Below, piece after piece: positions 51,301 through 62,800 of a stretch of DNA of 64,000 bases; positions within the stretch are counted from its first letter, which is position 1; the number at the start of each line of letters is the position of its first letter. The DNA comes from a virus. The stretch spans positions 1-64,000 of the IMG/VR virus record IMGVR_UViG_3300032116_000064, one strand, 5' to 3'. Below the pieces are notes generated by a model that was given only the letters and a program-made list of their open reading frames with translations, made no database searches and was not told where the DNA came from. Made by a program: the position numbers and the translations under genes.

Positions 51301-54300
51301 TTCTCCAGCATCTTCTGCGGCAGCAACTGCTGCAACAGCAACTACGACTAATAAAGCTGGTGGCGCAGTAACATCAAGTAATGTTAAATCTAAAATTTCT
51401 GGATTAGCTGATAATGGGGAAATTCAACGTGAAATTGCTGCTACAGCACAAGAAATCAAGAAAACTGGTAGTTATTCTAAAGTATTGTCTACTTCGCTAG
51501 AAAAACAAAAGCAAGTAACGGATGGTTTATATCAAGAATCTGCCGCTTTGGATGCAAGAATAAGTGCTTATGATCAAGCTCTGGCAAAATTAGCAACACA
51601 ACAAGGAAAAGCTGCTGCAACTGGAACAGCTGCCAATAGAATTGTTCAGATGAAAATGGATGCTGAGTCCAAGCGAATTGAAGTAGATCAAAGGGCTTTG
51701 GCTGAAGAACAAAAATTTGAGGGTATACAGAAAAAACATCAAGCAACTATAGAAAAACAAACTCAGTTGATGGATAAACAAAATGCCTTGATACAACAAG
51801 CTAAATCCAACAAACAAGCTGCTAGTCAACTCACAAAAGATACTTTACAAGGTGGAACACAATCCAATTTTAAAGATAGTGACACTCGCGCTAATAGTCG
51901 CGCTGATAGCTGGAATCAACTACAAAAACAAAAAGCAGATGCAATATCAGCTAGAGAAAATGAATTTGCTAGAGCAAGAACTGCAAATAAGGAAAGACAA
52001 TCTCAGAGATCTGGCGGATTAGGTAGCATGATGCCATCAGACGTTGGCGGTGCAGCTATAGCTATATCAATGGTTACTGCATCATTACAAGCTATGCTTC
52101 CGCCACTTGATGAAAACTCATCCGCTTTGACTACAATGTCTCATTCTTTATTGGGATTGGTTACTACAGTGGCTGGAGTAGCTTTTGCTTTACAAGCATT
52201 TGGCGTAGAGCTAAAAGCTCAGAGCGTAATGAAATTTTTAGGTGGTGGTGGCCTTGGTACTGGCGGCAAAAAAGCTGTCATCAGTGCTGCTCAAGGCTTA
52301 GGATTTGGTAGGGACGCAACTGTTGGCATTATGAAAACTGTTAATGCAATATCTAAAATAGCTGGACCATTATTAGCTGTTGCTGGAGGGGCATATCTTG
52401 CTCAACAAGCCTTTAATGTCATTGCAGAAAGTATTTATAATTTTGACGGAAGATTAAAACAATCTATAGAGTCGGGAGATGTAGAGGGGGCTAAAACAGC
52501 TGCCCGCGAAAAGGCAGATTTTCAACAAGGCTCTGGAGCGATTGGTGGAGTATTAGCAGCAACAGCAGCTGGTGCCGCTATTGGTAGTTTTATTCCAGTA
52601 ATAGGTACAGTGATTGGTGGACTTGTTGGTTTAGGAGTTGGAATTTTAGGAGTATCATCGTCATTTTTAACAACAACTGATAGTGCCGTGGCTTTAGCTG
52701 CGGCTCAAGCCGGTGCGGTTAAAACTCAAAAAGCTTTAGATGAAGCTCAAAAAGTTGCAGCTACCGCTATGGATGATTTTAAAAATGGCACCATTTCTGC
52801 TTCTGAAGCTCTTGCGAAAATTAGAGCTAAAACAGGAGAAGCAAATGCTCAAATGGGACGAGCAAATACTTTCGCTACTGAAAATTTAAAAAATAGATCC
52901 AATGCTTATAGTGACAGTGGTTTCCTAAGAAATGTTGGAGCTTTAGGTGGTTTAAATCCATTTATGGAGACTACTGGAGCGCGTAATGCGCGACTAGGAA
53001 AAGAAAGTGCAGATCAAATAAATAATGCCGCAAAACAACAACAAGAAGCATTCAATATTGAAAGTCCAGCCCGACAAGCTGCTATTAGATCTGGCGTAGC
53101 TAGAGGAAAAAATATAAATGCTGTTAGAGCAGAGGCAACTAATGGGTTACAGAAACAAATTAGTGAACAAAGATTATTAGGTAATCAACTACAGTCTTCT
53201 GGCGATGAGGCTGGAGCAAAAGCCGCATTTGCAGCAGCATCACAGATGGAAGCACAACTTAAACAAGTTAACAAAGAAATAGAAAATATTGAAAAGGAAG
53301 TCAAGCGTCAGAAAGAATTGTATGATGCTATGAATTTAGGATTACGTTCAGCAACGGCAACATCATCCGCACTATCAGCTACGATGGATAGATTTTCTGC
53401 TGGATTTGAGGTAGGCGGATCTACACTTGGCAGTGATATTGAATTTTTACAGCAGTCAATGAGTAGTGCCGCACAAGCTATGGATCCAAATGAAATTAAA
53501 GATGCAGTTAGTAATGTATCTTCTAACTTACGCGAATTTGGTGTTGGTGAAGAATATATTAAGAAATTTGAAGGTAATGTGGCAGCATTTACATCTGCTC
53601 AACAAAATTACAACAAAGCCTTTGATAATATTAAAAATTCAATGGCCGAAGCAGATTTCAAGGGTCTAAGTTCTGATGAAATAAAGAAAAAGTTTGCTGA
53701 TGAACTTACAAAAGGGATGGATGAAGAAGGCGCAAAGAGTCTTAAAGCGGCAATCGGAGGAATGGATTTAAGCGATACTGATGTTGACCAAATTATTGCT
53801 GGAGATTTAAGCGTTTTTGGCAATAAATTAACTGAAGTACAGAAAAAAATGTTTGAAGATCTTCAGAAAATTGAGCAAGATAGAGCTAGAGCCGAACAGG
53901 TACTTATAGATTTTACAAAAAAGAGAATTGATGCTGAACGTAATTTAGTTGCTGCTCAACAAGAAGCACTAGATTTAACTTTAGAAGGAAGAGAAGTACA
54001 AGCCAAGTATGGCGGTAAAGCTGTAAGTGCTGAAGAAAGACGGGCTAATATTCTTGGTAAGTCTAACGTAGAGGGCAATCGTCTTGGTTTGACGGCTATG
54101 AGAACTGGTAGTATTCAAGAATTAAGAGCTAGAAATGCAGAAATTAGAGGCGGATTTGCTAACGTCGAAGCCCGTAGGACTGAACGTGGTGGTATGGATA
54201 GAACTGCCGGTGTAGTCGCTGATGAGTCACAAAAAGACTTAGAGAAAGCATACAAGACACAAATAGAAACAATTAGAGGATTGATTAAATTAGAAGAAGA

Positions 54301-55381
54301 ACAATTAAAGATTACCCAAGAAAAGAATAAACTTGAGAAAGAATCTATGGAATCTTTAATTAAGGGAGATGTAGAAGAATTTTTCAAGAAGCAATCAGCT
54401 GTTGGTGCTACAGCCGCAATTGCTAGTGGAGATACTCGTCTACAAAATTATTATGGTGCTGACGCTTTAGGCATGGCATATCAAGATATTCAACGTCAGC
54501 AAGAAGCCGGTGTTCAAGAATTATATGGTCAACAACTTGGTGGTGCCGGTGGATTAGTAGAAAGTGCTGCCGGTGCTGCACTATCAGCCAGAGGTGTAAC
54601 TGATATGAGAGCAGCACAAGTTATGGCCGGTACTACAGCAGAAGAAGAAGCAAGTAAATCTAGATTAAGAGAACTTGGCGGTATGCTAGGAGAAACTGGG
54701 CAACTTGGAACAGAAATGGCAGAAATGCAAGTCACAACTGCTACAATGAATGTAACAGCAGCGCAAGTTAAGTTTGATGAAACTATGGCAAGAGGAAGAG
54801 CAAAAGCAGAAGAAGGGTTGGCTTCTGAAAATAAGAGTGCTGCCGAATTCAAGTCTCGCGGCGGATTAATTTATGCAAGTCGTGGTATCTTCGTTCCTCG
54901 CGGAACGGACACTGTGCCAGCAATGTTAACTCCGGGTGAATTTGTGGTTAATCGCGCCGCTGTTCAACGTGATAATAACTTGCAAATTTTACAAGCAATG
55001 AATGGTAACTCTTCTCCTCCACCAGCCGCTGGGCAAGCAGTTGGAATGGCAAAGGGCGGAATGGTTCAATACTTCAGAGATGGAGGTCAACCTCAAGGTG
55101 GTGGTTCTTTTGCTGGAATGTTTGCGGGTATAACTGATGGATTATCTAAATTTGCTACTTCTTTTGGATCACAAATATCTGAAGCCGTCGATAAACTTAA
55201 AGGTATTAATATCACATTAAGTTCTAATTCAAATGTCAATGTAAATATTAATGATAGTTCTGGATTGTTAAAAATGCTCAAAGAAGATACTAGAAAAGAC
55301 ATATTAGCAGCAATAGAAAGAGAGTTCAAGGATTCTCAAGGTGGATCACTTAAAAGAAATAGTTCAGTATTAGGATCATAA
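48344..55381 (+). CDS. Tape measure protein (2345 aa)
   Basis: The N-terminal 350 residues contain the TP901-type core: FERQLIKVSQVTGKSVGQLR, LLEVSTVLAQAGLTAEDT, LKTLAKAALAPNF and SAESIGTGLRTIFTRIQRP. Three GTDTVPAxLTPGEFVVN-type motifs occur at about residues 468, 804 and 2188. Hydrophobic segments lie between about 1240 and 1450 (for example AIGSFIPVIGTVIGGLVGLG). Long coiled coils follow. The protein fixes tail length and later may form a channel through the host membrane. At 1.5 A per residue it predicts about 350 nm. AAGGAGAATT precedes the ATG. The size argues for a long, flexible siphovirus tail. Confidence 0.92.
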   Translation: MSRFVLTAQLQLQAPNNVRQVVQQIQSQLQGVNVNVQIQNSPQAQRQLQQVTQQVNQATTAAERMGKAFALSIRRFAAFSVATRAVGLFTSTLNSAVNSAIDFERQLIKVSQVTGKSVGQLRGLTKQITSLSTGFGVASSDLLEVSTVLAQAGLTAEDTSIALKTLAKAALAPNFDSITETAEGAIAILAQFQQGVGALEQQLGSINAVAGAFAVEASDLIDVVRRTGGVFKASGGNLNELLALFTSVRATTRESAESIGTGLRTIFTRIQRPKTIEFLKQFGVELTDLDGKFVGPYEAIKRLSEALSGLGEGDLTFISIAEELGGFRQIGKVLPLLQQFSTAQSALNVAMKAGDSLTNDAASAQAALAIRIMKVKEEFLALIRSVTETSTFQVMANTALSLASALIKIGDSIKPLLPMLAALAAFKLVKGMGGFLGGMMSGATSGRAYNKGGKVLGFARGGLVPGSGNGDTVPAMLAPGEFVIRKSSVNKMGAGTLAAMNENRYENGGPMTTAQKLAMARGPQKTQSLGKKDKKAKYTSGRDKDELRFSVADGSIGAFFMNKEGTPDGLKPFKSKSFNITNSELLSLAGVKPYKNKGDKMAGKSDTFFAKGILEAGNIQTFYPSIGDIKSGSLSQIIQNNVKTKLSEAVASVANEVSSKKLLDIPPVDSNDALLSAAAKRIQSDAGAIRTTSGYLYEGVIDALTGARPASGNAVFDFPASSLQGNRQRLAALFGNAGAIGKLRQADAKASYSSKIIDGDMGSGSISSKIVNSINNGVLAGINVKKKFFGGPISKFAAGGGVGTDTVPALLTPGEFVVNRSSAQNIGYGNLNRMNKVGKYAKGGVVQRFAAGTSGTGAKSIVSDSNIPGFDIKAPTVLNKIISKLTGTFSVMDVSVEEGRKQFQVLKAVTPDLSKSLVDYANANNLSFKQAAQLSSAYSQLVTQMLKQGASSAVIQIRMQDYVDALTSGAKAIGTTASETASSSATSPASSAAATAATATTTNKAGGAVTSSNVKSKISGLADNGEIQREIAATAQEIKKTGSYSKVLSTSLEKQKQVTDGLYQESAALDARISAYDQALAKLATQQGKAAATGTAANRIVQMKMDAESKRIEVDQRALAEEQKFEGIQKKHQATIEKQTQLMDKQNALIQQAKSNKQAASQLTKDTLQGGTQSNFKDSDTRANSRADSWNQLQKQKADAISARENEFARARTANKERQSQRSGGLGSMMPSDVGGAAIAISMVTASLQAMLPPLDENSSALTTMSHSLLGLVTTVAGVAFALQAFGVELKAQSVMKFLGGGGLGTGGKKAVISAAQGLGFGRDATVGIMKTVNAISKIAGPLLAVAGGAYLAQQAFNVIAESIYNFDGRLKQSIESGDVEGAKTAAREKADFQQGSGAIGGVLAATAAGAAIGSFIPVIGTVIGGLVGLGVGILGVSSSFLTTTDSAVALAAAQAGAVKTQKALDEAQKVAATAMDDFKNGTISASEALAKIRAKTGEANAQMGRANTFATENLKNRSNAYSDSGFLRNVGALGGLNPFMETTGARNARLGKESADQINNAAKQQQEAFNIESPARQAAIRSGVARGKNINAVRAEATNGLQKQISEQRLLGNQLQSSGDEAGAKAAFAAASQMEAQLKQVNKEIENIEKEVKRQKELYDAMNLGLRSATATSSALSATMDRFSAGFEVGGSTLGSDIEFLQQSMSSAAQAMDPNEIKDAVSNVSSNLREFGVGEEYIKKFEGNVAAFTSAQQNYNKAFDNIKNSMAEADFKGLSSDEIKKKFADELTKGMDEEGAKSLKAAIGGMDLSDTDVDQIIAGDLSVFGNKLTEVQKKMFEDLQKIEQDRARAEQVLIDFTKKRIDAERNLVAAQQEALDLTLEGREVQAKYGGKAVSAEERRANILGKSNVEGNRLGLTAMRTGSIQELRARNAEIRGGFANVEARRTERGGMDRTAGVVADESQKDLEKAYKTQIETIRGLIKLEEEQLKITQEKNKLEKESMESLIKGDVEEFFKKQSAVGATAAIASGDTRLQNYYGADALGMAYQDIQRQQEAGVQELYGQQLGGAGGLVESAAGAALSARGVTDMRAAQVMAGTTAEEEASKSRLRELGGMLGETGQLGTEMAEMQVTTATMNVTAAQVKFDETMARGRAKAEEGLASENKSAAEFKSRGGLIYASRGIFVPRGTDTVPAMLTPGEFVVNRAAVQRDNNLQILQAMNGNSSPPPAAGQAVGMAKGGMVQYFRDGGQPQGGGSFAGMFAGITDGLSKFATSFGSQISEAVDKLKGINITLSSNSNVNVNINDSSGLLKMLKEDTRKDILAAIEREFKDSQGGSLKRNSSVLGS

Positions 55382-58300
55382 ATGAGTTGCTCAGTTTGTA
55401 ATATAAATACTAATATTATCTTACAATCAGATAGTAAAATATCTGCTAATATATCTCCATTCAATCATGGCTTTTCTTGCCGTATATCTTCATCTGCTAA
55501 AGTTTCTTCTTCTGCTTCAATATTTAGAAATCTTACTCAAGCATTAACTAGTGTTGGAAAAGTAGTGGCTCATGAGAATGTTAATTTCTCTCCAAAGGAA
55601 GACTTATATGAATCCGCTGTTGGTAAAATTCTCGGGTCAACATCTGCCACACTTGGCGTAAATAATAGATTTTTGTCCTCTAGTAATTTTCAAACTACAA
55701 AAACTGATAAATTTAGTGGAAGTAAATTATCTTTTCAAGCATCATCTAAGCTATATCCTATTGGTGACATATCATTTAAAAATAAGTTTACTGATACCAA
55801 CGTCAATATAAGCAATTCACAAGCTCAATCTACCAATATATATACAAGTATTGATGAAGGAATTTTTGCGGGTAATTACACTGATAATAATTCCAATGGA
55901 TTTTTAACATCTGATGATGCTAGAAGTTTTGTATTTCTTAATCAAGCTCTTGCGTCTGGAGATTTAGAATACAAATTTAGAGTAACATATCCACTTGCTA
56001 ATCCCAAGTTTAGCTATTTCGCTTTAAGGGCATATGCACCATTTGACAATTATTTATTGAGAAGACCTCAGAGATACAAAATATATGATATTACTCTTAA
56101 TGATCCAAGCGGCAATTTGATCATTAAGTATGATGATATATTTGTAGAAGGTGATAATAACTTTACTACATATATATCACAAGCTAATATAAATAAAGTG
56201 AATCAAACGACATGGAGTTCTGGTTATCCATACATGGATTCTGGCAGTCCACTATTTTTAGAAAATAAACCATATACATGCAACTTTAGTGTATCTGTAG
56301 ATTGTCCACAGCGTCCATTTGATGATCGATTTAATTTGGGTTACGAGCAACTATGTATCAAAGATGCCCCTAGTCCAAATCCATACAATGCATTGCTTAT
56401 TTCTGCTATTGAGATTGGAAATAGTGGAGGTGTTGGAGTTCGAAAAGACAATGCATTGAACTGCTTTGTAAAAGTTCGGGACAAGTCTGAAAGAATTAAA
56501 AAAATAATATTACCAAATACATTGTTTACGAATGAGTTTAACAATGGTATATATCCAGAGGCTAGTAGCGTATGGAGAACGCCAGATTATGAACACAGTA
56601 ATCAAGATGTATTGTCATCTAATACGCTGTTGCAAAAAATTAGACATGTAAATACGGATTATGGAGATTATATCAGTCTCAGCGGGTCATTACCAAATGT
56701 TGACAGCGGTAGATTAATTCTTAAATTTGATACGGATCGCGATGAATTAAACGTATATGCTGGCGGTGCATTTAATTTTGGTGGAAATAAAGTCTTTGAC
56801 GATGCTACAAAACAACAGTATCAATATCAAGACTACTTTGAAGTAGACTATGCTGAGTTAAAAGTTATAGCCCGCAAGCACCCTAGTAATTCTGATTATC
56901 CAATCGACATAGTTGGATATAGTGACGATAAGTTATTATATGTCACTCCAGCCATTGGTGGATTCTTACAAAATAGTGGATCTTTACCCACAATCTCAAG
57001 TAGTATTCCAGATGTATCTGGTTTTAAAAAACCTAACTTGAGTATTTCTAGCAGTAGTATATCTGATGGCAGTGAGTTTTTCTTGAATGATATATCTTCG
57101 CTGGGTGATCACTACGTACTAAATACTTCAATCTTAGTAGACAGTACATCATTTAAAGAATATATAATACCATTAGATATATATTCTGACCCAAATAAAT
57201 TAGGATACAATAAATATTCTTTAAGTCCGTATTTTGAAAATCTATATATAGATATATGTCCGATACCTAGCGGGGCTTCTATAGCTCATGTTAGTTTGAT
57301 CTTATATTACAAACCAGCCAATGCTCTACATCTTCATACTTTAGGTAGTCCATCTAACCGAAATGCTGTACAAAAAATAATAACACTACTACCAGATGGA
57401 AGCGGCACAATATCAAGCAACGAACAGCCTAGCGGATTAGTAGTTGGATTCTCATCTCCTAGTTACTTATCTACCAATTTTGCCAGAAGGTGGAGAGGTC
57501 ATACTGGAGATATATTTGTTGGAGGAGATTTTGACCGTGAAAGATTTGATTTCTCTTTTAATCATCAGCAGTCTGACGCTTTATTTTTAAATTCTTACAT
57601 AGATTTTACAAACTGCGATGGTCAAAATATATATGATCATAATAAAGTAGCGGTAGGGGCATCTATAAACGATGATTTAGATATATTAAGTAATTTTGGA
57701 TGGAGATATTCTTCTCAGCAGCTAATTGATGGTATTACAACAGATTATTCATCATTATCTTGGAACAACAGTGTATATGATAATTTTGATAGAGCTTTGC
57801 GTATTGGAAACGATTATGTAAATACCAATTTTTTGACTAGCTCAAATAATGATTTTGTATTATTCTTTCGATATACTCCCGACAAAGTATCGAGCGGTGA
57901 GCTAAACAATCATTTAATAATGTGCTGCGAAGATGGAGATTGGTCTATTGCAATAGTTGTAGAGAATGAAAACTTAACACTAAAAGTAAAAAATACCAAC
58001 TCCACAATATCTACAATAGTTGATACAATCAAAATTTCACAATATTCTTTCCCGCTCCCAATATTGATAACTTATAACAGTGCCACTAAAAAATTCAAAT
58101 TATACACCGACAATCAATTGATAAAACCATTTGATCGATTTAGAGGTGAAGTAACTATTAATTCATATAGTAGCAGTACAAACAATTTCTTTGGATATTC
58201 TAATTATTTTACATCACTTGGATCTATACCAATGTTTTTGCATGAAATTGGTTATTCAAGTGGTTGTCATATAGTAGATTCTAATCCTAATAGATTTTTA

Positions 58301-59887
58301 AATCAAATTACTGCAAATGATTTCTTTGATTCTTATAGTGTATTAGCATCTAATATAGATGATGATATATCTAGATGGAAGCTTGGTGCGTTTAAGATAT
58401 GTAGTTTTTCATCAGATTTTGATTCCTACACAAAGCGAGAAGGAAAAGATTATATTACGTTTAGTCTAGACCATCCGGGTTCTGGATATTCTCAGTTAAC
58501 AAATAAAACCTTACCATCCAACATACATTTATCTGGTGTATCTTATCATACTCAGATAGAAAATGATTTTTTGAGATTCGACATATCTGATATTCCATCT
58601 GAAGATCAATCAAGATTTTACGGGTTAGCTCCGCGTATATCTAAAAATTTACCAAAGGGTTATGACTTTAGAGAAGACTCTCTTTGTGTTGATACTGTAT
58701 TAGAGCATCATACTAATAATGATATTATTTGGCCAAATGGAAAAGTTGGTCCTAAATTTATTGTAAGTATTTATGCGCCAACTCAAGAATCACAAGAACG
58801 TCCAAGTAAATCTCTTGGATTGGTAAACAGATCTATTCATTATCTTGAACCATCTGGGTGTATAAGAAAAATTACTAGTAAATTAACATTCAATGATATT
58901 TTAGATAAATCTGAACCTTGGGCTACATTTGATAGTGAATCATATTTTAATGAATTCAGAGATAAGTATCTCTTAAATGATGTCAATCAGATGTTCTTAC
59001 AATATGATCTTGTTTACCCATCTGGTTCGCCTTATAAATCTAAAGTCAAAATTCATAATACTAATATTAGAGCAAACAATGCAATTTATCTTGATGGCCA
59101 CACTAGTGGAACTTTGTTCTTATATACAAGTGGATATTATTATCAATTTAATACTTTAAATCTATTCACACCAGAAAATGGCCCACCTGTTAGTGGGTTT
59201 CCGCCACTCAATTTATTTGTTACTGGCCATGGACCAACCGGCATACATAATAGTGGTTTGAACTTATTCGTTGACAATAGTAGCAGTGGATATTTTACGC
59301 CGCCAGAGATATTGAGTCTATATACTATTGGCAATGGTTCTATTGACAGTAGTGAACAAGTTTTTACTGGCATGTTTGGATCTCTACCATTTAGGGGTCT
59401 AGGTCTTAATGTCAGTGGGCAACTTATGAATGAAACTGTTATGCCACTCTATGTGTCTGGCATGGCATTTAATTCAAATGACTATTTAAATCTTTGTAAT
59501 TTAGGACCGGAAGGTTATCAACCAGCTGATAATATACTAAATTTACGTGTACGCGGAATAAATAGATCAATTAATGCATACCCATCTTCGGTTATGTCAT
59601 TGCATATTTATAATGATCAACAATTTATTGGGAATACATCTAACTCATTTAATTTATTCTTATCTAGTTTCGATCCGGTTAAAACTAACATTTCTGGAAA
59701 TTTGCCGCTGGTGACATTAAATTATCCTATCTCCGACAATTTAGCCTCTAAAAGTGCTACAATAAAATGGGATAGTGATAACATTGGTCAGGGTATAACA
59801 TCTGTAGATAATGTCTATGCATATGTCGATGCTGATGATAATATAAGAGGAGTTAATTTAGCATGTTACGGAGACTGTAAAAAATGA
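55382..59887 (+). CDS. Giant tail-tip or fibre protein with C-terminal beta repeats (1501 aa)
   Basis: It starts immediately after the tape measure stop, where distal tail or tip proteins are encoded. No standard domain (Dit, Tal) is certain. The N-terminus has Cys pairs (MSCSVCNIN). The middle is beta-rich, with a LamG-like stretch near 810-970 (DRALRIGNDYVNTNFL, FVLFFRYTPDKVSSG). The C-terminal 300 residues carry about ten repeats of 20-30 residues built on LNLF(V/T)xG or LxLYxxG. Examples are TLNLFTPENG, LNLFVTGHG, LNLFVDNSSSG and LSLYTIGNG, a probable stacked beta repeat. The gene ends in NLACYGDCKK, overlapping the next start as ATGA. A structural and perhaps host-facing protein. Confidence 0.7.
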   Translation: MSCSVCNINTNIILQSDSKISANISPFNHGFSCRISSSAKVSSSASIFRNLTQALTSVGKVVAHENVNFSPKEDLYESAVGKILGSTSATLGVNNRFLSSSNFQTTKTDKFSGSKLSFQASSKLYPIGDISFKNKFTDTNVNISNSQAQSTNIYTSIDEGIFAGNYTDNNSNGFLTSDDARSFVFLNQALASGDLEYKFRVTYPLANPKFSYFALRAYAPFDNYLLRRPQRYKIYDITLNDPSGNLIIKYDDIFVEGDNNFTTYISQANINKVNQTTWSSGYPYMDSGSPLFLENKPYTCNFSVSVDCPQRPFDDRFNLGYEQLCIKDAPSPNPYNALLISAIEIGNSGGVGVRKDNALNCFVKVRDKSERIKKIILPNTLFTNEFNNGIYPEASSVWRTPDYEHSNQDVLSSNTLLQKIRHVNTDYGDYISLSGSLPNVDSGRLILKFDTDRDELNVYAGGAFNFGGNKVFDDATKQQYQYQDYFEVDYAELKVIARKHPSNSDYPIDIVGYSDDKLLYVTPAIGGFLQNSGSLPTISSSIPDVSGFKKPNLSISSSSISDGSEFFLNDISSLGDHYVLNTSILVDSTSFKEYIIPLDIYSDPNKLGYNKYSLSPYFENLYIDICPIPSGASIAHVSLILYYKPANALHLHTLGSPSNRNAVQKIITLLPDGSGTISSNEQPSGLVVGFSSPSYLSTNFARRWRGHTGDIFVGGDFDRERFDFSFNHQQSDALFLNSYIDFTNCDGQNIYDHNKVAVGASINDDLDILSNFGWRYSSQQLIDGITTDYSSLSWNNSVYDNFDRALRIGNDYVNTNFLTSSNNDFVLFFRYTPDKVSSGELNNHLIMCCEDGDWSIAIVVENENLTLKVKNTNSTISTIVDTIKISQYSFPLPILITYNSATKKFKLYTDNQLIKPFDRFRGEVTINSYSSSTNNFFGYSNYFTSLGSIPMFLHEIGYSSGCHIVDSNPNRFLNQITANDFFDSYSVLASNIDDDISRWKLGAFKICSFSSDFDSYTKREGKDYITFSLDHPGSGYSQLTNKTLPSNIHLSGVSYHTQIENDFLRFDISDIPSEDQSRFYGLAPRISKNLPKGYDFREDSLCVDTVLEHHTNNDIIWPNGKVGPKFIVSIYAPTQESQERPSKSLGLVNRSIHYLEPSGCIRKITSKLTFNDILDKSEPWATFDSESYFNEFRDKYLLNDVNQMFLQYDLVYPSGSPYKSKVKIHNTNIRANNAIYLDGHTSGTLFLYTSGYYYQFNTLNLFTPENGPPVSGFPPLNLFVTGHGPTGIHNSGLNLFVDNSSSGYFTPPEILSLYTIGNGSIDSSEQVFTGMFGSLPFRGLGLNVSGQLMNETVMPLYVSGMAFNSNDYLNLCNLGPEGYQPADNILNLRVRGINRSINAYPSSVMSLHIYNDQQFIGNTSNSFNLFLSSFDPVKTNISGNLPLVTLNYPISDNLASKSATIKWDSDNIGQGITSVDNVYAYVDADDNIRGVNLACYGDCKK

Positions 59888-62800
59888 GTTATTGCACAGA
59901 AGCCATAGTAGATATTCATGGAATTAAGTGGTATTATCCAGAGATATGTGTAGACGGTGGCGTATTTAGAGCTAAAAATACTTATACCAATCTTACATTT
60001 CCTAGTGGATCATTTAAGCATACTATAGATAGTAACTCATTGCAGTACATAGCGGCGGAAAATCAAAATATAATTACTACGGAAAATAATATTTCTTTTG
60101 TAACTGAAAGCACATATGACTCAGTTGTTTTTGATCCTATGCCATATAGTGGTCATTTTTACGGTATAAGAAAATATACTGGCTTGGCTCCCAACTTGCC
60201 CTACGTCGTTAATATAACAGGTAAATCTGGATCTTCAAACGCTATAAAGATTCCAACAGAAATTCTAGAAGTAGAGTACAATAAAAACGAAACTGACGAA
60301 ATCAGCAATGATTATAGTGGATTTAGATTAGTTGATAACGTTTTTGCCGGTGGAGAATATGGTAAATCTGTCGCGTCTAAAAATGATTTGTTAGCTATTG
60401 GATGTCCAAAGATGCCAGTTACATCTGGATCTACCACATATGAAGAAGCTGGCAAAGTATTCTTGTATAGAAGAGATGCCAGACCATCTACTGTTGATTG
60501 GCCGCTTGATAATTATAAGTCAGAATGGAGTCTTGAGACAGAATTAACTTTACCATCTGGATTGCTAGGTGATTATGCGATAGAGTCAAATATTTTTATC
60601 AATGGGTTGCCGTCTGATTTCACTGGTGTACAAACATCATGGTTTGTGGGTCAGGACGGAAGACAGTTTGGACATTCTGTAGATCTCTCTGTAAATGAAA
60701 ATATAAAATCTTTAGGAGAAGATAAACAAGAAATATTGGTAGTTGGTGGAGTTGGTGCAAGATGGACAAGAACTTTTGAAGATGATCCACCATCTAAAGT
60801 ATCTATTGGTTTGATGATTTTTACTGACGAGTTTAGTTATATTTTACCGGACCCATCACCCGGTGCGCCTTGGAAAGTAAAAACATATGAAAATATTTTG
60901 TCTAGCATAGCTAATAAAGATTTGGTATTCAACTATTTTTCTGATCCTAGAGTAGAGTTTGATGTCAAAATTATTGTTTGCGTACCAACCGCTAACTCTG
61001 ACGAATCTGATCCCGTCTTTCCAGAAAAACCGGATTTTATTACATTAAAACGTATAAGTAAAAACTTTGGATACCCATTATCAGAGTCCTCTATTAATGG
61101 AACATTGAGTGGAATTACTTCTTCATTTTTGGAAGCTTTTCCTTACAACAATAGTATAAATAGTGGGATTCCACCGATGCTAGGTATTTGTATCGATGGA
61201 AGTTTTTCAATGGGTGGTAGAGAAGCCTTAGAGCCAGCATTAGATAGATTCATTGACTTTTATCAGAAATATAGTTTTGCTAGTGGGTTAAAAGACTTTT
61301 ATGGCGTTCAATCATCTGGAATAGTATATGAATATTTGACAGAAGGCGATACTGATTGGATAGACATGTCCAAATTGATTTTAGGTGAAGTTCTAGATAC
61401 TGGACGATTAGTTGAAAGTAATCAAGTAAGATTTTTCTCTAATAATGTCGGAACATTTAACAAGTATGACAAAAATTTTAACATCCCACCAGACAGTGGT
61501 GGAAAAGTATATATTTTTGAAAAAGAAAGTGGATCATGGAATTTAATTCAAGCAATTTCTTCTCCCAATGTAACAAGAGATTACAATGATAGATTTGGAC
61601 ACGCAGTTAGTATAAGTGATGACGGCGAACTTGTAGTAATTGGTTCTCCATATATCAATCAAGCAGTCATGATGTATGAAAGGAATTACGAAGCGCGTAA
61701 TTACTTTTACAACTATCAAATTGCTGATTGGGTTGCATCTAAAAGGTCAGACAAGTATTCTAAACAGCTTGCGGCATATTACAGTAAGCCTCAATTATTA
61801 GAAGACAAAAAAGCTCTATATCTATCATTAGATCCAGAAGACAAATTTCAAGCTAGATTAGATAATAATGTAGAAGAATATCAAAATATATATACATTTG
61901 ATTATAGCAATATGCAACCGGCTGGTGGCTGGTCATTTGTCGCACAAGAACACGCACCAACTTCTAGACTAGGTTATAGTGTAGACACCAATGAAAATGG
62001 CACAGTAGTAGTAGCTGGCGCACCAACGGATAGTCTTAATTTTCATAACAATGCAGATGTTTATTATAATACAGATGGACATGCACCAAATGGAAAGACT
62101 TTACAAGCTAGATATCTAGGATCCGAAGGAATTCCCGCTGGTAGAATTCATCCATCTTGGTCAGCAAGTTTGTATACAGGGTCAGTACACGTATTTGAAT
62201 CTAGAAAATATTATCCTCATAACAAAGCTATTGAGTATGGTAAGTTTGGAAATTTACATGAGAATATTAGTTCAAACACGGCAGATTCTGGACACTTTAA
62301 TTATTTAGCTCAAATTTTTTCTGACAAAAATTATGTAAAAACTCAATTCGATGATTCTGAAATTCCGCAGGATGCTGGATTGATCTTTATAATAACGCCA
62401 GCGGTTTCCGCTCTTAGTGAAGAAATCTTGGATAAGATTAAAAATTGGTTAGCACTTGGAGACAGAAATTTAGTATTGGTTGGAAATGATCCAAGGTGGG
62501 AAGCCAATGGAATATATTCTCAATCAAACAACATCTTAAATGATTTGTTATCTAAATTACAATCTAGAATGAGAATTGTTCCAGCTAGAAATGAATATGA
62601 ATCACTTCCAAGTGGATACTCTTCATTTAACAATATTGTTCCATCTTTTACTCCACAAGGATTAACAAGTACTTATGTAACAAGATCTCCAGTTAGAGGT
62701 AGTGGTGTTGCTGACATCAAAATATATTATCCATACTTTGAAGAAATGCCCTGCAAAGAAGTTGATGATTGTTCAATTGATCAAACAAAAATACAAATAC

